This document shows, piece by piece, positions 23,371 through 33,757 of a DNA stretch of 33,894 nt; the stretch's first letter is position 1, and each line of letters opens with the position of its first letter. Below the pieces are notes generated by a model. That model did not search any database and had not been told where the DNA came from. It saw only the letters and a list, made by a program, of their open reading frames with translations. Source of the stretch: Neonectria sp. B-13 (lineage: Eukaryota; Ascomycota; Sordariomycetes; Hypocreales; Nectriaceae); contig NOKP01000089.1 in the NCBI GenBank assembly GCA_002682825.1, positions 5,971-39,864 on the forward strand, read 5' to 3'. Made by a program: the position numbers and the translations under genes.

Positions 23371-25273
23371 ATGATGGGTAGAATCTTCACCAACTCCCGA
23401 GGGCAAAACTCTGCGCCTTTTTCCCATCTTGATGTTCCTCAGACCGCCTTAGCGCTGCAGTTGCCTGTCAACATGACGCACGACATTTGGGCGATTCCGC
23501 TTCAACTTACAAACTTTAACATCGTCGTGGCCCTTTTGGGAGGCTTCGTCTCTCTGTTTGGCCTCGTTTCGTATCTGCTGAAAGAGAATTACTATCTCTC
23601 CGAGGCTCGTGCGTCCTTCTTTGACCGCCCCCATGTTGGCTCAGCAGCCTTGAGGATATCTCAGGATGCATCACTAACATTTATGAAAAATATAGTCATT
23701 GCGCTCTTGGCAGGCGTCGCATTTGGACCAAACGGCGCCAACTTCATTCGCCCACACGACTATGCCCAGTGTCATCGCCATGGAGTCTCGGAGACGGAGT
23801 GTCGAGATGACCTCAATGCCATGACACTCAATTTCTCCCGACTAGTGCTGGGCGTTCAGCTCGTGCTCGCGGGCGTCCAGCTTCCTAGCAAGTACCTCCT
23901 CAAAGAATGGAAGCCCATCCTCCTGCTCGTCGGCCCCGGGATGACATGCATGTGGCTTGCTACGAGTGTCCTCGTCTGGGGCCTCGCCGGACGACCTAGT
24001 TTTCTGCATGCCCTCGCAGTGGGTGCGTGCGTGACGCCCACGGATCCTGTGCTTTCGGCCGTCATACTCAGGGGCAAGTTTGCCGACCACAACATCCCCA
24101 AGGATCTTCAGAACCTCATCGTGGCCGAGTCGGGCGCCAACGACGGCCTCGGCTATCCGTTTCTCTTCTTCGCCCTGTACCTCATCAAGTATGTCGGCTC
24201 GGGGGCTACGTCTGGCGGCGCGGGCGATGCCATGGGCCTTTGGTTCGCCTTTACCTGGGGATATACCATCCTTCTGAGCGTCGTCTACGGCGCTGTTGTA
24301 GGGTGGATTGGCAAAGAACTGCTTCACTGGGCCGAGGAGCGCAACTACGTCGACCGCGAGAGCTTCCTCGTCTTTGCCATCTCTCTCGCATTATTTGTTC
24401 TGGGTACGTGCGGATTGATCGGGACCGACGACGTCCTCGCTTGCTTCATCGCGGGCAACACGTTTACGTGGGATGACTGGTTCCGCTTGGAGACCATGGA
24501 TGATTCCCTGCAGCCGACGATTGACATGCTCCTCAATGTGACCATTTTCTTGTGGTACGGCGCATTCATCCCTTGGGAACTCTTCAACGAGAACTCCATC
24601 ATCTCCATATGGCGGCTCGTCATTCTTGGTGTCCTAGTTCTCCTCTTGAGAAGGCTGCCTTGGGTGTTTGCCATGCACAAGTGGATTCCTCAGATCGAGC
24701 AGGCCAAACAGGCTGTTTTCGTTGGCTTCTTTGGTCCCATCGGCGTCTCGGCCGTCTTCTACTTGTTTGTGAGCCTGGAGTTTATTCAAGAGCACCTCAG
24801 CGACGAAGAAAACCGCCCTCGTGGCGATGTGGAGAAGCTCGGAGAGATGATACGCATCATAGTCTGGTTCCTTGCTACCTGCAGCATCGTGAGTGCCATG
24901 GACACCATCTCCACACGAGGCCATGGCTTGGTTGTTAACAGCGCATTAGGTCGTTCACGGACTTAGCATCCCGCTAGGAAAACTGGGATACCTCGCCCCA
25001 AGGACATTGAGCCGCGTGGTCAGTGAAAGCTTAAGCGATGACCTGCGCGCAGTAGAACGTCGACGAAAGATTCCGCTGATTGGGAGATGCCTGGCCAGGC
25101 TCGGCAAGGGCGAGGACGACGTCGATACGAGAGTTGCTGGTCTGCCCCGTGGTCCTATCGTCATTACGGGCGCCCGTCCTCTTCGAGCTGCTCCGGTAGC
25201 TCGTATCGACGGGTCCGGGCGAAGCACTCCCCAACGGGAACGTGAGATTCGATTCCCCGACGAGCTTCCATAA
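23371..25273 (+). CDS. Na+(K+)/H+ antiporter, Nha1/Sod2 type
   Basis: Removes Na+ or K+ in exchange for H+ at the plasma membrane. Exons: 23371 (or 23473)-23608, 23696-24888 and 24950-25273. Intron 1 (23609-23695; GTGCGT, CACTAAC branch, AATATAG) is 87 bp and stop-free, so it can be missed; removing it restores YYLSEA-LIALLAGVAFGP. Intron 2 (24889-24949; GTGAGT...ATTAG) joins ATCSI to VVHGLSIPLGKLGYLAP. With the ATG at 23473 (MTHDIWAIPLQLTNFN) the protein is 550 aa; with 23371 it gains 34 residues. 23473 fits the family start better. Numbered from 23473, motifs are LVLGVQLVLAGVQLPSKYL (95-113), TPTDPVLS (159-166) and AESGANDGLGYPFLFF with the Asn-Asp pair at 194-195. About 12 helices are followed by a short basic tail (RAVERRRK), far shorter than that of yeast Nha1. 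Confidence 0.9.
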
Positions 25274-25424
25274 CAGAACAGCACTATGGTGACAAGCAAG
25301 CGGTTTTTGTCACTTTTGCATGGCTAAACAGCACACAGCATTGCGTTCCGGTCTGTGGGATTGAATTCTGGTACAGCTTTACGAAAAGATATTATACTGC
25401 GCCAAGTAGATCCTCAAGGGGCAA

Positions 25425-26243
25425 TTGCAGAGCGGTGGTGAGTCGAGCACCAACGCGGGCGGAGGGTGGACGCCATTGCATTTGGCATCACAGAATGGTC
25501 ACATCGAGGTGGTCAAGCTGCTCATTGAGAAGGGTGCTAGCGTCGCAGTTGGAAGTAAGAATGGGTGGACGCCATTGCATTTAGCATCACAGAATGGACA
25601 CATCGAGGTGGTCAAGCTGCTCATTGAGAAGGGTGCTGGCGTCGCAGTTGCAAGCAAGGACGGGGCGACGCCATTGCATTTGGCATCACAGAATGGTCAC
25701 ATTGAGGTGGTCAAGCTGCTCATCGAGAAGGGTGCTAGCGTCACAACCACAGTTAATGACGGGTGGATGCCATTGCATTTAGCATCACAGAATGGACACA
25801 TCGAGGTGGTCAAGCTGCTCATTGAGAAGGGTGCTAGCGTCGCAGTAGGCAGTCGGCCTAGTCGATCCAGATCGCATGCTAACCGCTTTGCAGATATATC
25901 TGGACGGCGACAAAGCCAGAATGATGCGCGCCCGTTACATAGGGTAGAAAGGTGTGAACCATCAATGTCTTCTACGGAGCATTCCATGGCACCGACTATC
26001 TGTCAACGGAGACCTGGGGGCAGACGTATGTATATACATGGATATCTGCTCTTGTCGATCAGCACGGGAGCCACAGCGAGACTTGCTGTGCTCGTAACAA
26101 TCACTCACGCTCTGAGCTCTCTCTCTCGCCGCTTCTGGGGAGAAGTTAGCCTCCTATTCTGCCACTGCTCGGCCCTTATCAGACCCCTCTTGAACCCTCC
26201 TATAGCTACACGCTTCCTCCGTCCCCCATGCGAAACAGAGTAG
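25425..26243 (+). pseudogene. Orphan ankyrin-repeat fragment
   Basis: Four consecutive 33-residue ankyrin repeats (G-TPLHLASQNGHIEVVKLL then IEKGASV) lie at 25464-25859. The open frame then runs into composition without similarity (RPSRSRSHANRF...) up to 26243. No effector or NACHT domain and no proper start is seen: the first in-frame codon is preceded by AT-rich sequence and the frame has no obvious promoter. It looks like the tail of a larger ankyrin gene (in fungi often an NLR-like or HET-type protein) left after deletion or captured here. Upstream intron donors could still join it to an unseen exon, but I found none. Confidence 0.6.
25464..25859 (+). repeat. Four 99-bp tandem repeats (ankyrin units)
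   Basis: Units at 25464, 25563, 25662 and 25761 are nearly identical in DNA. The core ttgcatttggcatcacagaa to gtcaagctgctcattgag differs by only a few bases, while the last few codons of each unit vary (VGSKN, VASKD, TTVND, VGSRP). High DNA identity points to recent expansion or gene conversion. Confidence 0.9.
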
Positions 26244-26754
26244 CATACATCAGCTGTGAAGTCACAGCGATGTTGAGTGAATGGCTCCTTGTGTGATGTC
26301 TGAAGGAGCTCTGGGCGTCTGGTGAACGCAGAGAGAGCAATGTTAGATGTTTCTGTGTGAAACCACTGGATTCCGTCTTCCTCTGAGATCAGTCGATAAC
26401 GCCTGTAGTTGGGGGGAGCTAGAACGTGCGATGGACTCTGCGTTAGCACGACACATGTTGTATCTAGCCACAAATGGCTTCACTGGTTTTAATACTCTGT
26501 ACATAGGGGTAGATGGATGGGAATGCACACTTTAAATAAAAACGCAACGACATTCTATTGACGCAATTCGCCGTCATCCCAGTCGTGGCAGAATAACGAA
26601 GCAAAGTCATAACAGCATCCAAACCCAAACTAATAATGGGGCAGCTTCTAACCCCCCGTAGCTCCTTCCTCTCCTTCCTCATCCATAAACCCTCCACAAA
26701 CGCGAGCGTCCGCTCGGCGTACCTGATTTACCTCGGTCAATTCCAGCATCACAG
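26244..26754. other. Spacer with no recognisable gene
   Basis: Open frames up to 122 codons occur on both strands without motifs or coding-like composition. It is the 3' flank of the helicase remnant. No RNA gene seen. Confidence 0.45.
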
Positions 26755-28138
26755 CTAGCTCATCTCCGTATCTCCATCAGAATCCAGAGCACTTTCATCA
26801 CTTGGGCCGGGTCCACTTGCGTCTGGACCCTGCGGCAGATCACGAGGAACAGATGCGTGTTCCAGCATCTTCTGCTTGTTGTCTGCAATAGTAAACTGAC
26901 GTTCTGCAATAGTAAGCTGACGTTCTGCGATAGTAAACTGACGTTCAGCATTGATTTGGCGACCTGCCATTTGACTGGCATCATGCACGTCTCCTTCACT
27001 ATATCCTCCAGTTGCTTGGCCATCCTGCCCATCTAGGGTTGGCGCCCAATCCATGGGGCTATCATCGCTCATGGAATGTCCGTCTACCTGACCAGAAGAA
27101 GATTCCTGCTGTGTGCGAGTGGTAGACCTGGATAATCTGCTTGCAGTCACGAGCTCCAATTGCCCCAGCTGACAGTTTCTGCAGCCACTCTCGCAGGCAT
27201 TCCGCACACTTTTGTATATCCCGACGGGAGTCTATAAAGATCACGGTCTTCGGGATGCTCTCCGGCGTTGGCGAGCCGTTTGTGATGGCGTCATGCAGAA
27301 TAAAGGAGAGACTTGTGAATCTCTTCGTTTTCCGTGGCTGGATCATCTCAACGATCAACTTGATCTCCGGCCTGTCGACGGATGATCGAAAGAACTCGCA
27401 GCTGGCCTGGAAGCCTGTCATTTTCGTCGCAGTGTCCAATGTCGTCTGGTCCAGGGTGGCAGAACAGCCAAACCAAGGGACACCTCCTCCTAGTCTTCGG
27501 CGAAGGAGAGAGAGCTGTGCATACTGTGGACGGATACCACTTCCCCAGAGGGCCACCAAATGGAGCTCATCCACAGCCACGATACAGACGCGCTTCTTGA
27601 AAGTCGGGCCGCTTGTTATCGACCGAAACCAACCGGCTGCGATCTCTGGGCCCATGATGAGATGAGTATACACACCCGTCTCAATCTCTTGGGCCAATGC
27701 ATCAGTCTTGTCCGTCCTGCCATTGATAAACACGGATCTCGCTCCGGGGAGCCTTTGGATTTTGATGCACTGCTCCTGTCCAATTCGATCCAAAGGGATA
27801 ATGATGAGGCCGATGCCATCGAGACAAAACAACGGCGCTGCCTGGAATATGACACTCTTGCCGAAGGATGTCTTGGCTGCAAGGAGAAGGTCTTCCTTCT
27901 TGAATACCAAATGCCATATAGCATCTACCTGCTTCGGGCGAGGCTCGAACGGGTAGAGATGACGCTTTAGGCCTGCCCGAATGATACCCTTCTGCACTTC
28001 CTCGGACGCGTGTCTTGCCATGTCGACCAAATCCTGGATGGCCAGCATGCTCGTAGTATTATCGGCATCGTGCACGAGGTTTCTTGCGCTGATCGTGGTG
28101 TCTCGTCGTCGTCTTCGAATGCTAGCCCTGTTTTGCAT
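26755..28138 (-). pseudogene. RecQ/TLH-like DEAD-box helicase, truncated
   Basis: Starts at ATG 28138. The helicase N-lobe is complete: a lead-in FEPRPKQVDAIWHLVF, motif I TSFGKS (93-95), motif II as VDELH (190-193), motif III CSATL (226-228), and the start of the second lobe with TVIFIDSRRDIQKCAECLRE and IIQVYHSHTAG. Here the RecA-like C-lobe should continue, but the frame runs on for about 13 residues and stops at 27062. A second frame, open from 27207 to a stop at 26755, gives a short tail with a coiled-coil-like ERQ(F/L)TIA repeat and an acidic end. The catalytic C-lobe (motifs V and VI) is absent, so it cannot be an active helicase as it stands. Such helicases are common in fungal accessory and subtelomeric regions. 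An intron near 27100 joining helicase and tail is possible but would not restore the lobe. Confidence 0.7.
26882..26944 (-). repeat. Three 21-bp tandem repeats encoding ERQ(F/L)TIA
   Basis: Plus-strand units tctgc(a/g)atagtaa(a/g)ctgacgt at 26882, 26903 and 26924. They encode heptads on the minus strand in the tail of the helicase remnant. Seven-residue periodicity fits a coiled coil. Confidence 0.85.
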
Positions 28139-29361
28139 CGAGAAAATGGACGCAACACGTGCCCGGCAAGGCGATAAACGCGTAAATTCCGACAGAGAAA
28201 AGTATTACGCAGTATCTAATAGCATTCCACTGCTCTCGGATAGCGTTTATCGAGGCTTCTCCGGCTGTAAAGGCAGGAACGGTGATTAGATGACGACTCT
28301 GACGCGGTCTGACTCACCACATATTAGAGTTTTCCGCAAGACACAGGCATGGGAGTGCAAAAAAGACTATATGGCTAGATAGAGTCTACCTTTATGCATA
28401 GCCCAGTGAAATTGAGGGTAAATACAAGTTGGTTTGATGTGGCTATTGATGGATACGTAAAAACGGGATTTTCCAGAATCGCGAAAAACACATACAAAGT
28501 TTACGCAGAGCAGTGTACGCGTTGGACAGAATCCTCAGATATTTACTCGAGGAGTTGTTGTCAGACGGAGGGACCGGGCCGCGAGGATGACTAAGGACAA
28601 GGGAGCCGGATGGAGCCGAAAAGAGGGGAAACTCCTCAGACAGAGAGAACACAGATCATCACGATCAATCAGTGATAACAGCTCTATTCCAGCTGCATTT
28701 AAGCATCAATTGAATCAGCCTATTTGGCCCCTAAATCATCATCAATTTTCCCGTGCCGTAACGCACATCAATTCAGCCCGCTAGACCGATTTCATCCGGT
28801 CACGTGTCTGACAGTTGTCCAAGTAACGTGACCTTTGGCGCTAGTTCTAATATCGCTAGACTCCTCTTGTAAAATGGTCTGAGCTTGCTGAGGTAAACGG
28901 GGAAGGGCCACAAGTCACGTGTTTAGACTAATAGTCCAGACCACAGTTTGCACTGTAGTCTAGTCTGACGGTGACGGACGGACCAATAGTTCAGTCTGCG
29001 CATCTCAGGGAGACTGCTAGTCTAGTCTGGCCAAGTCAAATGGACTGCCAGTTTAGTCTGGCCAAGTCAGACGGACTAAATGGGCAGTCTGAGGCGCCCA
29101 GACGGACTGATTAGACTATTAATTATCTGATAATTAATAAAAGTAGTAAAGGAGTAAGAGAGAAGAGCTTATAGTCTTATAACTTTTATAATTATAGAAA
29201 TAAGTAGTATACTAGCTGAGACTGAGATCGGCCAGAGACCCGAGGAGACCCGAGGAGACCCGGGAATAACAATGCCGGCGAGAATGAACCACTAACTCGA
29301 TTGCTCGCCAGCGCTTGGTCACTTCAGAACGCCACATCTGCGCCTCCCAAGCCTATGCCCT
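28139..29361. other. Spacer with a repeat-rich middle
   Basis: No gene seen. The left half is the promoter side of the helicase remnant. From about 28926 a low-complexity block built on 'agtctg/cagact' words begins, followed by AT-rich palindromic sequence (29105-29215) and short 'gacccgaggagacc' repeats (29236-29263). Confidence 0.5.
28926..29265. repeat. Degenerate repeat block of 'agtctg' words
   Basis: The motif tagtctggccaagtca occurs at 29023 and 29054 (31-bp offset). Many variants of agtct(a/g) and its complement surround it, and a 10-bp repeat agacccgagg lies at 29236-29255. It looks like the subterminal region of a degraded transposon, but no ORF or target duplication was found. Confidence 0.55.
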
Positions 29362-31749
29362 CTAAGAGTGTAAATCCATCCGTCTTCTCGTCATGCTCCT
29401 CCGTATCCGATGATCCTCCTCTTCATCGCGATGCAGCTGCTCCCCCGGCAATCTCACAGCATGGTCCAACGCGACCGGCAACCCGCGATGCCTGCCACGC
29501 AGCATGACAAGGCACAATACAAGTTTGCTGCTAGTATGCCACGCTCCGGAGAAGCTATACGCGTCCGTCGGGATCCCTACGGAGATGCCGACCGTGCCGT
29601 AAGCAGACACGACCTCGAAGATAATATTAAACACGGAAAATGCCACCGGGTCTGCCATGAAGTGCGAGGTCTCGATGGTGGTAATTACTAGGACAGCCAG
29701 CACCAGCCACCAGATGTCGTGAGCCAGCTGCCCGTGGATCTGCTGGCTGATGAAGCTGATACGGCTGTTTGGGTTGCTGCTGCCGTCTGGGCGGCACGAT
29801 GTGGGACAGTCGTCGGGCTTGTTGTTGCTGCGCTTTACGGGCGGGACGCCGACACCGTTCCACGTGAAGGTGCGCTGTAAGGCGTACCCAATGTCGACGG
29901 CCGCGCTGGAGCGGCTCAGCCGGCGGACGAGAGTTGGGGCCATCGATAGCACGCCGTTGGTGTTGGAAGCGTTGGCGTGGGACTCGGGGTTGTGGCCATC
30001 AGGGGAGAGCAGCGGGGCGGCGGCCTCGGGGTCGGAATCGGACCCGGAAAACTCATCGCCACCGTAGATACCGAGCGAGCGCTCCTCGTAGACGTTGGAG
30101 TGGCGCATCGTGATGACTACGGGGTACGCTGAGATGTACATCATGATAACGTACAGCACCTGAAGGCCGATATAGAGCTGGGAGATGGGCACGACGTAGA
30201 AGCCACCAGACCGGACGGCTATGAGAGGTTTGTTAGAATGTTGATCGAGTCTCAGTAACAGTAGTATGAGCGGCTTACCGAGGGCCTGGAACAGGCCGTC
30301 AAGGATGCGAGAGCCTGTAGGAATACTCTCGATGACTGGATTTCCGAGATTCAGAAGCTCAAACGCGACCCAGTCAATGGAATTTAACCAGATGAGCATG
30401 AAGAAAAGCCACCAGGTAGGACGAGACGGGAATAGGTTTGTATAGACTCGGCGAGGGCACTTGAGAATAAACTCGAGCGTGGCCTTGAGGCCATCATAGG
30501 CATCCTCTTTAGTCATCGCTTTTAAGAGCTTGAGGCCCGTCCATATAATAAGGCGGAGGAAGAGAGGGTATGCGGTATTGCCGGCCAGGATCATTAGCCC
30601 CATTGTGATGAGGACGAAGTAGGCGTTCTGGAATGGGATCATGTTCGCATCCAGGAGCGACATGCCCGAATTGTTGAAGGCTGAGACGCCGTTGAAGACG
30701 CCGAGCCACCACGGGTTGATGCCGTTCGCTTTTGCAGTGTCCGGCATGTTGTTGTTCATCCATGCTCCAAGCGCGACGCATCCCAGGAACTGCCACAGGA
30801 AGAAGTAGATAGGCACCACGACTGCAAGGGCTTTCAGGGCACGGTACTCGCACCCGCCGAGATTCTCACGCTCCTCGCTGGTGAGGCTATGAAACTGGCC
30901 GTTGCGACTAGAGGAGCGGCTCTCAAGGAAATGCCGTATGCTTAGATCAACCCTCTCCTGGTCCGCCAGCGCCTTGGTGGCGCCATTTCTCCGCGTAGGC
31001 CGGATCTCGTTGAAGTAGGAAGTGCCAGTAGAAGTGGCATTACTGCCTTCTGCCCTCTGCAGAGTGTCGACAAAGACAATGTGTCCGCCAGGACTGCGCG
31101 GCTCCGCCGAAGTCTTGGGCGGCTCCACGAGGTCCAGATCGGGTAAGGACAATGCACGCCGAGATCTTGGCGTCACCTTGTCAACCTGCGGCCTGTCCAC
31201 ATCAGGATCTAACGTCGCAAACCTACTCTCCAATGCCCGACTTCCTGTCGCTGGTAGGGTCGGGTCGGGCACAGGGACGGTCTGGGCTTTGCGGAATGAG
31301 ATGGCCTTCCGCAGCTTCGGCAGGGTCAGCGACATGCTGCTACCCTGTCGGTTGAGCCTGCGGACGCGCTCGGCACGCACAATACTATCGAAGCGCTTCT
31401 CGAAGAAGTGTTTGCGCGCTAAAACGGTCCAAATGGAGACCCAGATCGTGCTGCCCAGCATGATGAGGAGGAAGAGCATCGTCTGCTGCCAGGTCGTCAT
31501 CGTGCTGAGGTTGACCGTGTTCAACCCGGCCTCGGTCATGGCAGACACCACGACGAACAGACTATCGGTGTAGCTAATGGCGAAGGCAGGGTCCGACGAC
31601 CGCCAGAAGATGACGGAGCTGATGAGACACACGACGATGAAGTAGGCATAGTGGATGGTGATGAAGTTCAATGGCGGCAAATACTTGCGCATCGAGAAGA
31701 TCTCTGCCACCCATGGATGGTCGTCGACGAAGTCATCCCAGCGCGACAT
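29362..31749 (-). CDS. TRK-type K+ transporter
   Basis: High-affinity potassium uptake at the plasma membrane. Two exons, 31749-30279 and 30218-29362, give 775 aa. The 60-bp intron (30278-30219; GTAAGC donor, CTCATAG acceptor) is stop-free, so an unspliced frame of 20 extra codons exists, but splicing restores FQAL-AVRSGGFYVVPIS. All four filter loops are present: SAMTEAGLNT (69-78), SAFNNSGMSLL (356-366), AVRSGGFYVV (491-500) and SAYGTVGISVG (695-705). The first helix LNFITIHYAYFIVVCLISSV starts at 27. A cytosolic loop of about 190 residues (115-305) is Arg/Ser-rich, shorter than in yeast Trk1. The C-terminus ends in MLRGRHRGLPVALDHAVRLP and a short basic tail. The start is the ATG of MSRWDDFV. 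Nothing suggests a defect. Confidence 0.93.
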   Translation of the reverse strand: MSRWDDFVDDHPWVAEIFSMRKYLPPLNFITIHYAYFIVVCLISSVIFWRSSDPAFAISYTDSLFVVVSAMTEAGLNTVNLSTMTTWQQTMLFLLIMLGSTIWVSIWTVLARKHFFEKRFDSIVRAERVRRLNRQGSSMSLTLPKLRKAISFRKAQTVPVPDPTLPATGSRALESRFATLDPDVDRPQVDKVTPRSRRALSLPDLDLVEPPKTSAEPRSPGGHIVFVDTLQRAEGSNATSTGTSYFNEIRPTRRNGATKALADQERVDLSIRHFLESRSSSRNGQFHSLTSEERENLGGCEYRALKALAVVVPIYFFLWQFLGCVALGAWMNNNMPDTAKANGINPWWLGVFNGVSAFNNSGMSLLDANMIPFQNAYFVLITMGLMILAGNTAYPLFLRLIIWTGLKLLKAMTKEDAYDGLKATLEFILKCPRRVYTNLFPSRPTWWLFFMLIWLNSIDWVAFELLNLGNPVIESIPTGSRILDGLFQALGKPLILLLLRLDQHSNKPLIAVRSGGFYVVPISQLYIGLQVLYVIMMYISAYPVVITMRHSNVYEERSLGIYGGDEFSGSDSDPEAAAPLLSPDGHNPESHANASNTNGVLSMAPTLVRRLSRSSAAVDIGYALQRTFTWNGVGVPPVKRSNNKPDDCPTSCRPDGSSNPNSRISFISQQIHGQLAHDIWWLVLAVLVITTIETSHFMADPVAFSVFNIIFEVVSAYGTVGISVGIPTDAYSFSGAWHTSSKLVLCLVMLRGRHRGLPVALDHAVRLPGEQLHRDEEEDHRIRRSMTRRRMDLHS

Positions 31750-32185
31750 TCTGTCCAAAAGCTTAGGAATATGGTGACAGAATCATGTGTGCATCTTTAG
31801 AATCTCGCCGCCTCACTGTGATTGAGGTACAACGGCGGGATGTTTTCCCGTGGGCTTGGATGGGCCGACAGAACCGAAATGAATCACATGCCGTGGCTGG
31901 GTACTTTAGTGAGAGCTACGTACATTGCAGCCAATCAAAGGATTGCCAATAGTTGGGATGCAATGATGCCCTCGAAGCCGGATCCAGGATAGTCTGGTGC
32001 TACGCCCGATATTGACAGAATACCCATGTACATCGGAAGCGGCACTGGGCGTTGGCGGGGCCATTTAATCCCACCACGCGGCACCTCACCTCCCTGACAA
32101 AGAATGCAATGATTCCCATCAACTCCACCGCTCTCGTCTACAATTAGTCGGGAATGGCCGTTCTACCGGCACGTCCGCCTCGTGA
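31750..32185. other. Divergent spacer between TRK and RING genes
   Basis: About 430 bp between two genes read outward, so it likely holds both promoters. It probably also contains the unresolved first exon of the RING gene (an ATG at 32108 reads MIPINSTALVYN, then stops). No repeats or RNA genes seen. Confidence 0.5.
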
Positions 32186-33024
32186 TACCGGTTTTCATCC
32201 GGTAGAGGACAGCGCAATGCTCATGGCCCATCCACAGCGGCCATCGCAGTGTGTATTGCCGTGGTGCTCATCTTCTTCCTTCTGTTTCAATTGGTTAGGC
32301 GATGCAACCCGTATTTCATTGCTCGGAGACCAGTGTCAGTGCCACACAGCAGTTTTATTGGTTTGACGCCGGAGGCTGTGAACTCCATCCCCATCTTCAG
32401 GTATAGTACGTCGTCGCAACACAATGACGGCCCTCTCCAGGCTTCTTGCCATAGTATTACACCGACCAGAGACGAGTCGCACAGTTGCTCTATCTGCACG
32501 GAAGACTTTAACGAGGGCACCAGGCTCCGTTCACTGCCCTGCCGCCACGTCTTCCACCCCAAGTGCATTGATCCATGGCTGTTAAAGCGTTCTGTTACTT
32601 GTCCTCTATGGTGCGTACACCTCGGACTGTTGCCGTTCTGCTACAGCGCTTGTTTACAGCGACTGTCCACCCCCTCACAGTCGCCTTAATGTCGCCTCGG
32701 GCCTTCTACCTCACAATCCCCAGGCGCCCTCACGACCTCGTCGAACGTTGTCTGCGGGTGGGCGGTGGATCGTATGGCGTCAAGGACCAAGAGTTAAGTC
32801 CGCATATCCCTTCTCATCGGCGTACAGCCTGACGCATATTATAGAATACCCAAGAATTGCCTGCCTTGACGAGCGTGCCGAGCGCCCAGTCGCTGGGTCC
32901 GGGGACGGCGGTGGTGATACTGCCCCTCAGCCCACTCTCCGCTCCATTGCCGCCGATCCCAGAGGTCCTGGAGCACCAAGGCTCGGCGGCGAGAGATGCA
33001 AGGGCAGCAGTACGCAACGGGTGA
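32186..33024 (+). CDS. Membrane-anchored RING-H2 protein (probable E3 ubiquitin ligase); 5' end unresolved
   Basis: A single hydrophobic helix (AAIAVCIAVVLIFFLLFQLV, about 32238-32297) is followed by a cytosolic region and a RING-H2 finger: CSIC, then LPCRHVFHPKCIDPWL, ending CPLC. Intron 32611-32680 (TG|GTGCGT ... CTCACAG|T) is required to make the last zinc ligand Cys, a strong check. A second intron, 32793-32844 (GTTAAG...TTATAG), gives a tail NTQELPALTSVPSAQSL ending at 33024. Without it the frame continues to 33227. I prefer the spliced version because the tail is typical of fungal RING proteins, but it is not certain. No in-frame ATG exists between the stop at 32183 and the helix, so a first exon lies upstream. 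Such proteins tag membrane or vacuolar cargo with ubiquitin. Confidence 0.75.
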
Positions 33025-33502
33025 TGGGAAAGGGTGGCGGAGGAACGGCAACGGAGAGAGGGAATGCGTGGCGGTCGCTGTCGAAAATGGGCTGGAGTCA
33101 AGACTGGAAAGGTGCCGAATATAAGTCGAGTACTTGGAGATCATGTTACCAGAAGCTGGAAGCTAGAAAAGTGATGAATATGGAGGTGTGTCACCAGAAA
33201 AATGCTAACCCCAATTTGATTCCTTGAGGGAAATTAGCTGGTCCTTCCAATCGTAAACCGCGAAGAATGGCACAACATGCGGACGGTGGTTATCCACCCT
33301 CAAGATATGTTGGGCTTCATGTCCATCAGACGAGCTTCACTATACATGGGAAATTTATAGGTCTGAAAGGATCGACTTAACTACCGTTGAAGACTTCGAT
33401 ACAAAAGAATGTATAAGAAGGCGGTCTCAGTTTACGAATCCAATGTCAAGATAGTGCACTACCCAGGCTTGCTAATCAATCAATTCAATTCAATTCGGAC
33501 CA

Positions 33503-33600
33503 AATTGCAATTGATTGATGCGGCTCTGCGGAGGAGCAGATTGATATTGATTACTATTGATCAATTCAGGGGTCAATTGACATTAATTGCAATTGATTGG
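33503..33600. repeat. Repeated attgcaattgattg block
   Basis: The 14-mer attgcaattgattg occurs near 33503 and again near 33586, with further caattga/tcaatt words in both orientations between. Part of it is self-complementary (caatt/aattg). It may be the outer end of a transposon or a simple relic. Confidence 0.5.
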
Positions 33601-33611
33601 GGAGCCAATAG

Positions 33612-33631
33612 GTGCGCACCCGGGTGCGCAC
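33612..33631. repeat. Perfect 20-bp palindrome
   Basis: gtgcgcacccgggtgcgcac is its own reverse complement. It is followed by a CACGTG (33640-33645) and a second palindrome, cgcaccggtgcg (33649-33660). Confidence 0.9.
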
Positions 33632-33692
33632 GTAAGTGTCACGTGTTGCGCACCGGTGCGTGTGTAAGGAAGTTATGTAAGCCCAACCTCCT

Positions 33693-33710
33693 TGTATGGC
33701 GAGCCATACA
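33693..33710. repeat. Inverted repeat tgtatggc-ga-gccataca
   Basis: Eight-base arms around two bases, about 90 bp upstream of the transposase ATG. Confidence 0.85.
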
Positions 33711-33757
33711 TGCACCGCCCCGTACACGCACCACTGGTCTATTAGTCAGCAACAGCA

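Noticed and set aside
25464..25859. Regular repeats considered as a CRISPR array
   Set aside because: They are contiguous 99-bp coding units for ankyrin repeats, with no spacers.
28919..29271. Possible solo LTR (TGTTTA...ATAACA)
   Set aside because: Flanking 5-mers (tcacg / atgcc) do not match, so there is no target duplication, and no copy is seen in the window.
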